64,000 bases of DNA from Parablautia muri (GCF_009917485.1 NZ_QZDT01000017.1:1-64000), one strand, 5' to 3'. Positions 41,455 to 50,616 are shown, counted from the first letter of the stretch. Numbers and translations are program-made. Notes: generated from the letters alone by a model not told the origin.

Positions 41455-41735
41455 ATGACAATAGAAATATTGAGAAATAAAATATTGACTATTGTAAATG
41501 AATTTCCGATAAAAAAATCATTCTTTTTGGTTCCAGAGCAAATGGTACAAATCATGAGGATAGTGATGTGGACTTAATGATAGAGTTTTTGATGCCGATT
41601 TCTTTGCTTACGTTGTCAATGATAAGATTACGGCTTGAAGAAATCTTAAATCTGGAAGTGGATATTATTCATGGCCCAATTATGGAAACGGATTTGATTG
41701 AGATTGGAAAGGTAGTGGAATTGTATGCTGCATAG
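41455..41735 (+). pseudogene. MntA-like nucleotidyltransferase antitoxin, -1 shift at poly(A)
   Basis: A minimal nucleotidyltransferase (type VII antitoxin) of 93 residues if read through a -1 shift at seven A (41511-41517). Zero frame: MTIEILRNKILTIVNEFPIK, then an early stop. The -1 frame supplies the active-site motif LFGSRANGTNHEDSDVDL (GSx10DxD) and a normal end. The heptamer A AAA AAA is a known slip-prone site, so the gene is either recoded or recently frameshifted. It overlaps the HepT gene start by 11 nt. Antitoxin members AMP-modify the HepT toxin. Confidence 0.7.
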
Positions 41736-42062
41736 AGACAAAATAGTTATTAATAAAGTAATTTCGGAAATAATTATTGGATGTGAAATATTAAGTACAT
41801 TTACTCTGGAAGAATTTGTAAGTGACGAAAAACTGAAACGAGCAGTTTGTATGACGGTTATCAATATTGGAGAATTCATAAAAATGTCACAGAGGATACC
41901 AGAAAAGAATACCCTCAAATACCTTGGAGAGCGATAGCCGGAATGCGTGATATTGCGGCACATAAATACCAAACTTTGCGAATGGAAGATGTTTATTATA
42001 CGGTGCATATTGATTTCCCTACATTAAAAGAGCAATTAAACAATTTAATTGAGATAAATTAA
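41725..42062 (+). pseudogene. HepT-like HEPN toxin, -1 shift at poly(A)
   Basis: Read through a -1 shift at AAAAA (41880-41884) the frame gives 112 residues, including the HEPN motif RDIAAHKY (R-x4-H-x-Y) near residue 85-92. This is the RNase centre and the tyrosine modified by MntA in type VII systems. Without the shift the protein stops after GEFIKMSQ and 18 out-of-frame codons. Length and motif are otherwise normal. Both members of the pair show the same kind of lesion. Confidence 0.7.
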
Positions 42063-42152
42063 TTTTTGCAAGTTTCTATTCGCTGTTGGAAGATGGTTAT
42101 ATTAAAGCTGAACGAATAAAACAGGTAAAGCAGATAAAAAAGTGGTAAAAAA

Positions 42153-42186
42153 TGACTCCGGTAAATTCAATGTTCCACCGGAGTCA
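42153..42186 (-). terminator. Terminator of the hemerythrin gene
   Basis: Perfect 10-bp stem TGACTCCGGT / ACCGGAGTCA with a 14-nt loop; leftward it is followed by TTTTTTACC. Located 59 nt after the hemerythrin stop. Confidence 0.75.
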
Positions 42187-42244
42187 CAAATTATAATACT
42201 GGATTTTAAAGTTAGCATATTTGATTGTTTATTATACATCCATC

Positions 42245-42646
42245 TTATGACTGATTTAAAAATGTACCCAGTTTCTTATCTTCTGTGCTGATATGTGATA
42301 TCAGGAGACTGATATGTTTGTTCAATTTTCCCAATTCAGCAATGGTTGGACCGGATGCCGATATACGGGATGTAATCTCCTTCAGTGTCTGCTTATATTT
42401 TTCATGGAAGGCTCTGTGCGCCGTAAGCCCGGGATAGCTGCACCGTACCTGGAGTTGTTCTTCATGTGAGAAATGCTGGTTCACATAGCTATTTAAAAAA
42501 TTGATGGTTTCGTCCATAGAAGCCCGCCCTTTCCCCTCACTGCAGGCTTCCAGCAATTTATTTACCGCCTGAATCAACTCTTGATGCTCTTTGTCTATCA
42601 TTGCATTTCCTGTTTCCAGATTTTTAGTAAATTTATACCCAATCAT
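42245..42646 (-). CDS. Bacteriohemerythrin
   Basis: A 133-residue di-iron O2-binding protein. Ligand pattern: H21 in DKEHQEL, H58 and E62 in HFSHEEQLQ, H77/H81 in HRAFHEKY, and H117/D122 in LISHISTEDKKL. The motif order matches the hemerythrin-like family (HxxxE, HxxxH, HxxxxD). In strict anaerobes it may sense or hold oxygen or NO. Standalone domain, no chemoreceptor or enzyme fused. Confidence 0.9.
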   Translation of the reverse strand: MIGYKFTKNLETGNAMIDKEHQELIQAVNKLLEACSEGKGRASMDETINFLNSYVNQHFSHEEQLQVRCSYPGLTAHRAFHEKYKQTLKEITSRISASGPTIAELGKLNKHISLLISHISTEDKKLGTFLNQS

Positions 42647-42740
42647 TTGTATCCTCCTTCATTTTCGATATACATCGATAATATGATACTACGAAAACAT
42701 ACAGGATTCAAGATATGATACAATTTATTCCAGCTAACTT

Positions 42741-42855
42741 GTAACAGTTGTTACTTTTCATGGGTCAGGAATGCGCATTTACTGCGCATTCCATAAGAAC
42801 AGATTTTGGTGTGAGAGGGGAGAATATCACCCCGAATGTTACTATGAGCGGCTCC
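42741..42855. repeat. Dispersed structured repeat, copy B
   Basis: About 115 bp with GTAAC..GTTAC dyad, a perfect 10-bp hairpin GGAATGCGCA/TGCGCATTCC with TTTAC loop, GGGG..CCCC stem and the tail CCCCGAATGTTACTATGAGC shared with copy A. It lies between the hemerythrin gene start and the DUF5722 gene end. Confidence 0.75.
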
Positions 42856-42902
42856 ACTTTTACCATTTCCCACTTGCCAGCTGCCTTTGTGCCGTATCAC
42901 TG

Positions 42903-44558
42903 TTATTGCACCACACCGTTACCGCTTCTTGTCCACACAATATTCCGGCTAATCATTTCGTCTATGTCCATTCCAATAATTTCAGAAGCTCTTGCCTTTG
43001 CCGCTGCCTCGTTGGCTGTACCTAAATTTTTATAAATCTCGTAGGACGGCTTTTTGTTTCCGTTTAAGTCATACAGTCCAAGGGCAAGATGGCTTTCCAT
43101 TTCCTCCGCCTCATCTGTCTGCCGGAACAGCATAAATGCGTCCACATCAGGCAGTGACGCTGCCTTCAGATAGCCGTAAGCAATAGAAGCCTCCTGATTC
43201 TCATCCCCGAAGCTGGAGGTATAGCCGATTTCGGCAATAGAAATGCTTCTCACCTCTCCGCCAGGGCTTAGAAACTTATTCTGGTGCATATAATCAATTA
43301 AAATATCTATATTCTGCATAGTAATATATGGTGTTGAAAGATTATCCTTCACCCAAACGGCCGGCCCGTTCCATGCATATGGATCGTACAGCGGGGAATT
43401 ATACGGATGGTAAGATAAATTCCAGTCTATATTTCCCTCCCGGTTCATATAATAATTAAACTGGTCCAGGTATTCCTTTGCAAGAAAACTGCCAGGGTTT
43501 GACTTGCGGTTCCATTCCTGATCGATGGAATTATAAATCCGCACATTGGCATTCATGCTCTTTATCTCATTGTAAAGAATGCGGAAGGCCTTCACATAAA
43601 TATTCACATTCAGATCAAGGGAAGTGGAGCTGGTATACCACCATGAAGTTCTGGCGTTTACTTCATTGCCCACAATCCAGTTATCCACCTGCCCGAAGCC
43701 AAACTGGCCGGAATAGCGCTGGCCCAGGAATGCACCGATTGCTTTTATATGATTGCAGCCCGCCTCATCAGCCACATTCAGAGCATAGCTGGGACAAGAA
43801 AAACCATCCTGGGCTAAAGGATGAATCAAATCCTGCCCATAAAGGCCCATACCGCCATTTAAAAGAACCAGGGTAACCTGAATCCCGTTACGGTTGAATC
43901 CTAAGAGCGTAGAATCATATCTGCCAATCAGGTCGCCGTCAAAATAATAGGTTTGACCATTATAGTCATATGCAATTGCGCCGGGCGCCGATGCACTCGA
44001 ACAGATTTCATTGATATCCATGTTGTAAACTACCTGCTGGATGCCCAGGTCCTGAAGCTGGCCTGCACTGACTTTCGTGATATCCGGCAAAATTCCCTTG
44101 ATTCCTTTATCCATGCGCGCGCTGCTGTAGGCCGCAAGGGCTTCCGGGTTGGTAATATAGTGCTCATCGCTTACCTGCTGCATCTGTCCGTTCTTTTTTA
44201 CGGCAACTAAAAATTTACGGCTTAAATTTGATTTCTCCGTATTGTACTCCAATGGGAAACTGACGGAAACGGAGGTTCCCGCTTTCACTGATGCAACCAC
44301 ATCTCCTGCTATCCCATCTAAATAAACCTCATCCGCATAAATGTAGAATTTTCCGTCATCACTGGATGGAACGGAGGATGCGCTAATTTGGCATTCCACA
44401 TCTGTCCCTGAAATAAGGCAGCTGTCAATTGCAACAGGCCTGCCTGCCGCCTTGACATACCGGGGATTTTCTCCCGCAACAGGGCCGCTGCCAAGGGCCA
44501 GCACCATTGCAAGGGCCGCCGCGATTATTGTCATAACTTTTTTTCTTCTGTTTCTCAT
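42903..44558 (-). CDS. Secreted DUF5722 protein, glycoside-hydrolase-like
   Basis: A 551-residue protein with a signal peptide (MRNRRKKVMTIIAAALAMVLALGS..). Residues about 40-130 form a beta domain; about 150-540 a TIM-barrel-like DUF5722 region (PF18989). Two Glu-containing motifs fit a retaining glycosidase pair: VGNEVNA (E299) and IAEIGYTS (E443). Other blocks: NWNLSYHPYNSPLYDP and LFRQTDEAEEMESHLALGLYD. The true substrate is unknown; sugar breakdown is inferred from fold and from the sugar operon next door. I chose ATG 44558 (after CAGGAGGAAAC). Confidence 0.8.
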   Translation of the reverse strand: MRNRRKKVMTIIAAALAMVLALGSGPVAGENPRYVKAAGRPVAIDSCLISGTDVECQISASSVPSSDDGKFYIYADEVYLDGIAGDVVASVKAGTSVSVSFPLEYNTEKSNLSRKFLVAVKKNGQMQQVSDEHYITNPEALAAYSSARMDKGIKGILPDITKVSAGQLQDLGIQQVVYNMDINEICSSASAPGAIAYDYNGQTYYFDGDLIGRYDSTLLGFNRNGIQVTLVLLNGGMGLYGQDLIHPLAQDGFSCPSYALNVADEAGCNHIKAIGAFLGQRYSGQFGFGQVDNWIVGNEVNARTSWWYTSSTSLDLNVNIYVKAFRILYNEIKSMNANVRIYNSIDQEWNRKSNPGSFLAKEYLDQFNYYMNREGNIDWNLSYHPYNSPLYDPYAWNGPAVWVKDNLSTPYITMQNIDILIDYMHQNKFLSPGGEVRSISIAEIGYTSSFGDENQEASIAYGYLKAASLPDVDAFMLFRQTDEAEEMESHLALGLYDLNGNKKPSYEIYKNLGTANEAAAKARASEIIGMDIDEMISRNIVWTRSGNGVVQ

Positions 44559-44724
44559 GTTTCCTCCTGATTGTAAAAATTTATTTTTATCTAAATCACT
44601 ATGCATTTTACTTGTTATGCCTCTATGCTTAATTTACCATGTTTTGAATTTTACAACAACCATATGTCACACTTTTTTTCTTTTCTATTTATTAATTTAT
44701 TGTGAAACTTCCCATAATAAATCA

Positions 44725-44759
44725 GCCCGGGACTTTGCATTTACTGCAAAATCCCGGGC
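44725..44759. terminator. Strong hairpin between Gfo/Idh and DUF5722 genes
   Basis: 15-bp arms GCCCGGGACTTTGCA / TGCAAAATCCCGGGC (one mismatch) with loop TTTAC. Leftward tail is TGATTTATTATGG, a weak U-tract. Acts as a transcript end or stabiliser for the Gfo/Idh gene and is one of the TTTAC-loop hairpins. Confidence 0.6.
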
Positions 44760-44781
44760 CCAACTTATCATGCTTTTAAAG

Positions 44782-45909
44782 TTATAACAATGCGCTTTCT
44801 TCTTTCGCCGCCCAAAATCCTTCTCCGATAAATCCCTCCGGCAAAGGCTTCGGCAGCTCAAATTTTGTTTCCATCACATATATTTTCTCTGAATCCGCAC
44901 TGGTAAAAATCCCGTGTATGATTTCCAAAACATGCAGTGCCATCTCCATAGACGCCCTGTGCGGGCGGCCGTCTAATATGGACCATGCCATCTCCGCTGC
45001 CCCAAGTCCTCTGGACTGCTTTTGGAAACCATGGGTAAAAGGCAATATCACCGGTTGGTTTTGGGCCTTTTCAAGTACCACTTCCCCACAGAAAGTGTTT
45101 GGATCCCCCATGCGCAAAATCCCTTTGTCCCCATACAATTCCAGATGATAATTTTCGTTGATAATCGTTCCCGAATTTAGATGCAACGTGACTAACGCTT
45201 TATTTTCAAATTCCAAAATGGCGGTCACAATGTTATCTTCCTCTAAAGGGATTTCTTTTCCAAAAAAGGGACTCCCCACTCTTGTTACCTTGTGCGATGT
45301 CTCCGTCCGTGCCCCAAATGCGGATACCCGCTTTACGCTGCCTAAGATGCTGCACACTGCAGTCAGATAATACCCGCCCATGTCATACAAAACGGAACCG
45401 CCATTTTGGAATAAATGGGGAAGGTTTTCCCCAAACACACCATAATCTCTGGTAAGCGATAAAAGGCCGCTTAAAACATTCCCCATAAGTCCGTGCGCAA
45501 CGGCATATCTTGCTGTCTGAATACCGCCTCCCAAAAAGGTGTCCGGTGCGGCTCCGAAACGGACCTGATGCTCTGTAGCCAGAACGCAAAGGTCTTTGCC
45601 TTCCTCGTAGGTAACTGCCATCATTTTTTCCGAGTAAACATGTTTTCCCTTTAAAATTGCCTGTTTGGAAAGAGCGTAATGTGCTTTTGGGCTTGTGAGA
45701 TTGATAATCAGTTCTATACTGTCATCTTTTAAGATATCCTCATAATCCATCGCTTTTATGTGATAGCGCTGCGCCATCTCGTTCATCCTGCCCTCGTCCA
45801 AATCTGCACAGGCCGTCAGTTCTATAACAGAAAAATTTTCTCTAAATGACTGCATATATACATCACTGATGACACCGCACCCTACTATTGCTGTCTTTAT
45901 TCTCCTCAC
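44782..45909 (-). CDS. Gfo/Idh/MocA-family oxidoreductase
   Basis: A 375-residue NAD(P)-dependent dehydrogenase. Rossmann start AIVGCGVISDVYMQSF (GxGxxG-like), the EK motif in HVYSEKMMAV, and the C-terminal beta-sheet substrate domain with DMGGYYLTAVCSILG. It probably oxidises or epimerises the sugar brought in by the ABC transporter. The GTG at 45909 is the start. It is the last gene of the leftward sugar operon before DUF5722. Confidence 0.9.
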   Translation of the reverse strand: MRRIKTAIVGCGVISDVYMQSFRENFSVIELTACADLDEGRMNEMAQRYHIKAMDYEDILKDDSIELIINLTSPKAHYALSKQAILKGKHVYSEKMMAVTYEEGKDLCVLATEHQVRFGAAPDTFLGGGIQTARYAVAHGLMGNVLSGLLSLTRDYGVFGENLPHLFQNGGSVLYDMGGYYLTAVCSILGSVKRVSAFGARTETSHKVTRVGSPFFGKEIPLEEDNIVTAILEFENKALVTLHLNSGTIINENYHLELYGDKGILRMGDPNTFCGEVVLEKAQNQPVILPFTHGFQKQSRGLGAAEMAWSILDGRPHRASMEMALHVLEIIHGIFTSADSEKIYVMETKFELPKPLPEGFIGEGFWAAKEESALL

Positions 45910-45950
45910 ACTAATCCTCCATTCTTACCAGCAACCCGCAAACTTGGACG

Positions 45951-45971
45951 CAAGCACAAATTTACTGCTTG
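45951..45971. repeat. TTTAC-loop hairpin
   Basis: Perfect 6-bp arms CAAGCA/TGCTTG with loop CAAATTTAC. Member of the hairpin set at 39.1, 42.8, 44.7, 46.0 and 48.1 kb. Confidence 0.5.
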
Positions 45972-46104
45972 AAGAATCTCCGATTTTTCAAGCTGACCTC
46001 CATGATTCCGCTTTGCAAAATCTCAAATCAGTATGAAAAATGCCCTGCCAGTGCTTCGCAGCCTCTTTCGTCCTGACAATTGTCGGTTGCAAAATCTCTG
46101 CTTT

Positions 46105-46854
46105 TCAGCATGTTATCTTCTTTGCATATGCCAATCCCTTTGCCGGATCATCCTCAGGGAAATATTCAAGTCCGATACATCCCTCATACCCTGTCTCCTT
46201 GATAGCTGCAAATACTTTCTCGTAATCAATTTCCGATTGGTAAAGCTCATGTCTGCCAGGATTTCCCGCAGCATGAAAATGTCCGATATAGGGAATATAT
46301 TCTTTGATTCTGCGAATCAAATCTCCCTCCATGATCTGTTGATGGTAGATATCATACAGCATCTTCACATATGGGCTGCCCACCTCCTTCATAATCTTTG
46401 CCCCCTCGTCCGAGCTGTACAAATAATAGCCCCCATGGTCTACTCTGGTATTCAGCGGTTCCACCACCAGCGTAATATCGCTTTCTTCCAGATAAGGTGC
46501 ACAGGCCTTCAATCCCTCCACCATGCTCTTATGCTGTTCTTTTCTGTCAATGGGCATCTCCTGTCCGGTCTGGGAAATCAAAACCCTGCAGCCTAAGCGC
46601 TTTGCCACGGCAATGGTTTTCTTTAAGGATTCTATGTACTTATCTCTTTCTTCTTTATCCACCAAGCTGATAAATCCTGTGCAGAAAGCGGCAATCTTCA
46701 TCCCTTCTTTATGAAGCTTTTCCAATCGTTCTATATCTTTGTCTTCCCAGGTCCAAAATTCTATGGTATCAAGTCCTGCCTCTTTTACTTTTTGCACTGC
46801 CTCCTCTATGGGCTTTCCCATATAAACGGCATCAATGCAAACTGACAATTTCAT
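46105..46854 (-). CDS. Hydroxypyruvate-isomerase-like TIM-barrel protein
   Basis: A 249-residue sugar isomerase/epimerase (AP endonuclease family 2 fold). Metal ligands: E in LVVEPLNTR, D/H in MLYDIYHQQ, H and E in HFHAAGNPGRHE, and E in LEYFPEDD. This matches the Hyi family. It acts on a small keto-sugar or hydroxypyruvate-type compound. Located between the MDR and Gfo/Idh genes, consistent with sequential oxidation and isomerisation. Confidence 0.88.
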   Translation of the reverse strand: MKLSVCIDAVYMGKPIEEAVQKVKEAGLDTIEFWTWEDKDIERLEKLHKEGMKIAAFCTGFISLVDKEERDKYIESLKKTIAVAKRLGCRVLISQTGQEMPIDRKEQHKSMVEGLKACAPYLEESDITLVVEPLNTRVDHGGYYLYSSDEGAKIMKEVGSPYVKMLYDIYHQQIMEGDLIRRIKEYIPYIGHFHAAGNPGRHELYQSEIDYEKVFAAIKETGYEGCIGLEYFPEDDPAKGLAYAKKITC

Positions 46855-46981
46855 CCTGTCACCTCCATACTATGATCGATACTCTATTTCTTTTTTCTAT
46901 TCCCTTTGCACTTTCTTCTTTGTTCCGGTCAAGTGCTTTACTGTTACCAATGTAATATCCTTAATACCGCTTTTGTTTGTT

Positions 46982-48028
46982 CTAATAAGTAATGACTGCC
47001 TGGATAATCTTTTCAGGCTCTTTGTCAATGGTGTAATAAGCCCTGGGGATATCATCATATCTAAATTCCGTAAACAGATTGTCTGTCTTAAGCTTTTCCA
47101 AAAGATTTAAGCACGTCTCCACCCTTCTTGGATAATCCCAAAGATTGGAGAACACCGGATCCATTGCCCCTGTCTGTGACTGCTTTATGCCGATTCTGTT
47201 ATGATGAAATTCCTCTGACAAATCCACATTGGAAAGGGCGCCCTGATACCATGCAAGCGCGGTAATGGTGGTTTCAGGCGCTGCGATTCTGATTGCCTCG
47301 TTTAACGCCCTTCCATTTCCCGAAGCTTCAATCACCTTATCCGCTCCCCTGTTATGGGTTCTTTTCCGAACTTCCATAGCCACATCGCATGCGGAAGGGT
47401 CAAAGACCTCATCGCAGCCGTTTTCCAAAGCCGCGTTTCTTCTTTTTTCTAACACGTCAATGCCGTAAACCTTATGGGCTCCGCTCATCTTTGCCATTTG
47501 CACAAGGAGCTGTCCAAGCACTCCAAGGCCGCTGACTACCACCGTATCTCCCAAGTTGATATGCATGTCCATGATGCCGTTATATGCGGTAATCAAATTG
47601 GTAAACAGCACGCCTTTCTTAGCCGGGATACTTTTAGGAAGTACCACCGCGTCTTTGGCGGCAATCACATTTTCTTCCTGATGGGGCGCGCTGCAGACAA
47701 CAATATCTCCCACCTTTACGCCTTCCACCTGACTGCCTGCTTCAACCACTTCTCCTACGGACGCATATCCCATATACCATACGCCCGCATCGCAGCTTTT
47801 TACCGGATATTCCCACACCTCATTTTCCGCAGCGGGAACAAACAGTCTGGTAACCGGATCCTGCTTTTTTCTGAAAAACGGTGCAAGCCCTCTGTATACA
47901 TTCATCTCCGTGCCATGACTTACACCTGAATAAATAGATTTTAAACGAATCTGTTCCTCATTCATAGAGAGCTGCGGCACCTCAATTACCTTTAATGCTC
48001 TCGGCCCCTCATACATAATCGCTTTCAT
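46982..48028 (-). CDS. MDR dehydrogenase without zinc ligands
   Basis: A 348-residue medium-chain dehydrogenase. Cofactor fold: VVVSGLGVLGQLLVQMAK. In the usual catalytic-zinc segment the sequence is SGVSHGTEM rather than CGxCGxD, and the GHE motif is replaced, so catalytic zinc is probably absent, as in some sugar-acting MDR proteins. The structural Cys4 loop is missing too. In the leftward sugar operon, so an oxidoreductase on the imported sugar or derivative is likely. Confidence 0.82.
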   Translation of the reverse strand: MKAIMYEGPRALKVIEVPQLSMNEEQIRLKSIYSGVSHGTEMNVYRGLAPFFRKKQDPVTRLFVPAAENEVWEYPVKSCDAGVWYMGYASVGEVVEAGSQVEGVKVGDIVVCSAPHQEENVIAAKDAVVLPKSIPAKKGVLFTNLITAYNGIMDMHINLGDTVVVSGLGVLGQLLVQMAKMSGAHKVYGIDVLEKRRNAALENGCDEVFDPSACDVAMEVRKRTHNRGADKVIEASGNGRALNEAIRIAAPETTITALAWYQGALSNVDLSEEFHHNRIGIKQSQTGAMDPVFSNLWDYPRRVETCLNLLEKLKTDNLFTEFRYDDIPRAYYTIDKEPEKIIQAVITY

Positions 48029-48107
48029 TTAATAGTACCTGCCTTCCTTTCATTTTTTATACCCTTATGCCCCTGTATACAACAGGCAAAGCCTATTGTC
48101 ATGTATT

Positions 48108-48122
48108 GCAAGCTTTACTTGC
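48108..48122. repeat. Small hairpin with CTTTA loop
   Basis: GCAAG/CTTGC arms around CTTTA. Neighbouring sequence (about 48104-48139) is about 85 percent identical to 62764-62799. Confidence 0.4.
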
Positions 48123-48177
48123 GATACTGCTGCCAATAAAGATTTTGAAAGTTTACTTCCAAATTTCTCATCTCCCA

Positions 48178-48226
48178 GGCAATTGCGAAACCCGTAGCCC
48201 AACCGTATATTCTTTTCGCAATTGCC
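48178..48226. repeat. 13-bp inverted repeat after the binding-protein gene
   Basis: GGCAATTGCGAAA / TTTCGCAATTGCC, perfect, 23-nt loop. Lies 20 bp after the lipoprotein stop. It could protect the binding-protein mRNA from 3' decay and so raise its level above the rest of the operon. Confidence 0.6.
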
Positions 48227-48245
48227 CGGCTTAATTTCATACTAT

Positions 48246-49676
48246 TTAGTAACCAATTGCTTCCATTTTTTCCAGGCATTCGGCGATTGCCGTGTCTATA
48301 TCCTGACCGTCTACTACCTTAGCACACATGTTGGGGATTGGTCCGTCCGGCCATGCGTCTAACTGACTCCATGTGGTAAGAGGCATATCCCCTGACTGTG
48401 AGTTCATAGCAGTCTCTGAAAATGCTTTTAACCATTCATCCTCTGTAAAATAGGAATCCTGCATTACCTTTACATTGGAATTCAGAATATTAAGCTGCTG
48501 GCTCATATACAGCTGTACTTCTTCGCTGCAGAAATACTTCACCCATTCCTTTGCAGCTTCCGGATTTTGTGTTGTTTTGAATATACCAATCGGCGCTGAG
48601 AAGGCGATAGCATTTTTTTCCGTTCCCGTTGCCGTAGGCAGTGGCGCAGATGCTACCTTTCCATCCATCTGAGGCGCTGCGTTTATGACATCATTTTTGT
48701 TTTCTCCTGTTGCTCCAAAAATCATAGATACGTTTCCGCCCATAAACTCAGTTAACGCACTGTAAGAAGCATCCAGACTGTTGTTACAGATATTGTACTT
48801 ATTGATACAGTCTGTTAAAAATTGCAATGATTTTTTTCCTGCTTCACTGTTAAAAGTAAATTCCGTAAAATCTTCATTCATCATTGTGCCGCCGCACTGT
48901 GCCAGCATAGAAAACCATGCCTGATCATAACGTCCCATATCAGAATTCCAGGCTAATCCTGCGTGCGTAATATTTCCATTTGCATCTGTCTCGGTCAGTT
49001 TCTGCGCAACTTCAATCAACTCATCCCATGTTTCAGGTGCTTTTGTAATACCCGCGTTTTCAAAATCTTCTGTGTTGTAGAGCAGTACACGGGTATCAAA
49101 ACGCCATGGAACCCCATACCAGTCTCCATCTACGCATGCTTCATCTTTTCCTGCTGCCAGCCATGTGCTTTCTCCGCCCATATCTTCTATTACATCATTG
49201 ATTACCATAAGACCTGCATCTTCCGAGCTCATCAGCGCAAAAGATTTCGTAAAGAAAATATCTCCCACATCCGGCGCCTCACCGCCGGTGCATGCCAGTG
49301 TCAGCTTCTGATTGGCACTGCTCCAGTCATTGATTGCATAGTTTACGGTGATACCTGTTTTTTCCTTGAAATCTGCGGTAACCTTATCTAAAGCCGCTCT
49401 TTGAATGGATGGGTCAGATCCATAGGACTGCATCCAGAATGTCAATTCCACGCCATCATAAGGTTTCTCGCCTTCTCCTGCGGTATCCTCCGCACTATTT
49501 GTTCCTGCATCCGCTTCAGTTCCTGTAGAGTCCTGTGAACCGGTATCGGCATCCGCGCTTTGCCCCGCATTCGTATTTGCCGCAGAACCCGAACCATCTG
49601 ATTTACCACAGCCTGACAATAAACTTGCCGCAAGCGCCACTGCCATACCCCATGCTACTAATTTCTTGTGTTTCAT
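48246..49676 (-). CDS. ABC sugar-binding lipoprotein
   Basis: A 476-residue extracytoplasmic binding protein. Start MKHKKLVAWGMAVALAASL with lipobox LLSGC; a Ser/Thr/Asp/Glu linker (about 25-80) follows, then the family 1 solute-binding fold (VELTFWMQSYGSDPS..., TADFKEKTGITVNY). It captures an oligosaccharide or sugar for the two permeases. ATG 49676 is chosen after AGGAGGAGG; upstream 13 codons are not used. The ATPase is not in this operon, so a shared MsmK-type ATPase is likely. Confidence 0.93.
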   Translation of the reverse strand: MKHKKLVAWGMAVALAASLLSGCGKSDGSGSAANTNAGQSADADTGSQDSTGTEADAGTNSAEDTAGEGEKPYDGVELTFWMQSYGSDPSIQRAALDKVTADFKEKTGITVNYAINDWSSANQKLTLACTGGEAPDVGDIFFTKSFALMSSEDAGLMVINDVIEDMGGESTWLAAGKDEACVDGDWYGVPWRFDTRVLLYNTEDFENAGITKAPETWDELIEVAQKLTETDANGNITHAGLAWNSDMGRYDQAWFSMLAQCGGTMMNEDFTEFTFNSEAGKKSLQFLTDCINKYNICNNSLDASYSALTEFMGGNVSMIFGATGENKNDVINAAPQMDGKVASAPLPTATGTEKNAIAFSAPIGIFKTTQNPEAAKEWVKYFCSEEVQLYMSQQLNILNSNVKVMQDSYFTEDEWLKAFSETAMNSQSGDMPLTTWSQLDAWPDGPIPNMCAKVVDGQDIDTAIAECLEKMEAIGY

Positions 49677-49758
49677 CCTTTTTCCTCCTCCTTTTTGAGA
49701 TTCTTTTTTTAACATAAGGACAGTTTGCAGAGCGTACTGTCCATTGTTGACATAACAC

Positions 49759-50616
49759 TTATCCTTTCACAGCGCCTGCTGCCAGGCCGCTGATTAAGTA
49801 CTTCTGTAAAAAGCCAAAAATAATCATTGCCGGCAAGGTAATGAAGATTCCCGCAGTCATCGTAAGTGCCATCTTCGTATTCGCCCCATATTGTCCAATG
49901 AAATCATAAATTCCCACGGAGACCGGTTTTAGCTTGTCACCGCTTAGCAGAATACTTGCCCACATGTATTCATTCCATGCCAGAATAAAGGCAAAAATTG
50001 CTGTGGAAATAATACCTGGAATGGAAATGGGAAGACAGATATCAAAAAATGTTCTAAACTGGGAGCATCCGTCCACTCTTGCACTTTCCTCAATTTCCTT
50101 TGGTATGGCCGCATCAAAATATCCTTTAATCATCAGCGTACAAAAAGGCACTGCCCACACCACATATGCGATAATAAGTCCCTGATAGGTATTGTTCATT
50201 TTCAGGTTAAACATAATAAAGTAAAGACTGATCATTGTCACAATTCCCGGTATCAGCTGGGTACAAAGCATCAGGATAAGGGCCCCCTTTTGGGCTCTGC
50301 GCCGGATAAAACGGCTGATACTGTATCCGCATAGGGTTGCAAATACTACGCTCACAATGGTAACCACCGCTGACACAATCAGGGAATTTTTCATATAGGT
50401 TCCAAGCGGAAGAAAGTTCCATACCTTCCCAAAATTTGATAAATCTATCCGGGACGGCAGTAACGTTGCAGGAGATATCATAACTTCCTCCGTAGGCTTT
50501 ACTGCCGTAACAATCATCCAATAATACGGCAGTAATACAAAAATACTCACCACCAGCAGCCCCAAATAATGTTTTACAATTTCAATCACTTTTTTTATCT
50601 TTTTTGTTTTTTTCAT
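49759..50616 (-). CDS. Carbohydrate ABC permease (MalG-type)
   Basis: A 285-residue inner-membrane permease, six TM segments. The EAA loop is EEIEESARVDGCSQFRTFFD (about residues 190-210), which contacts the ATPase. ATG 50616 after GGGGGTTAGG is chosen; an ATG 4 codons upstream (50628) is possible. Pairs with the MalF-type gene 82 nt upstream. Confidence 0.92.
   Translation of the reverse strand: MKKTKKIKKVIEIVKHYLGLLVVSIFVLLPYYWMIVTAVKPTEEVMISPATLLPSRIDLSNFGKVWNFLPLGTYMKNSLIVSAVVTIVSVVFATLCGYSISRFIRRRAQKGALILMLCTQLIPGIVTMISLYFIMFNLKMNNTYQGLIIAYVVWAVPFCTLMIKGYFDAAIPKEIEESARVDGCSQFRTFFDICLPISIPGIISTAIFAFILAWNEYMWASILLSGDKLKPVSVGIYDFIGQYGANTKMALTMTAGIFITLPAMIIFGFLQKYLISGLAAGAVKG

Noticed and set aside
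42066-42144. Short frame FYSLLEDGYIKAERIK after the HepT gene
   Set aside because: No start codon and only about 25 codons; may be a gene scrap but cannot be supported.
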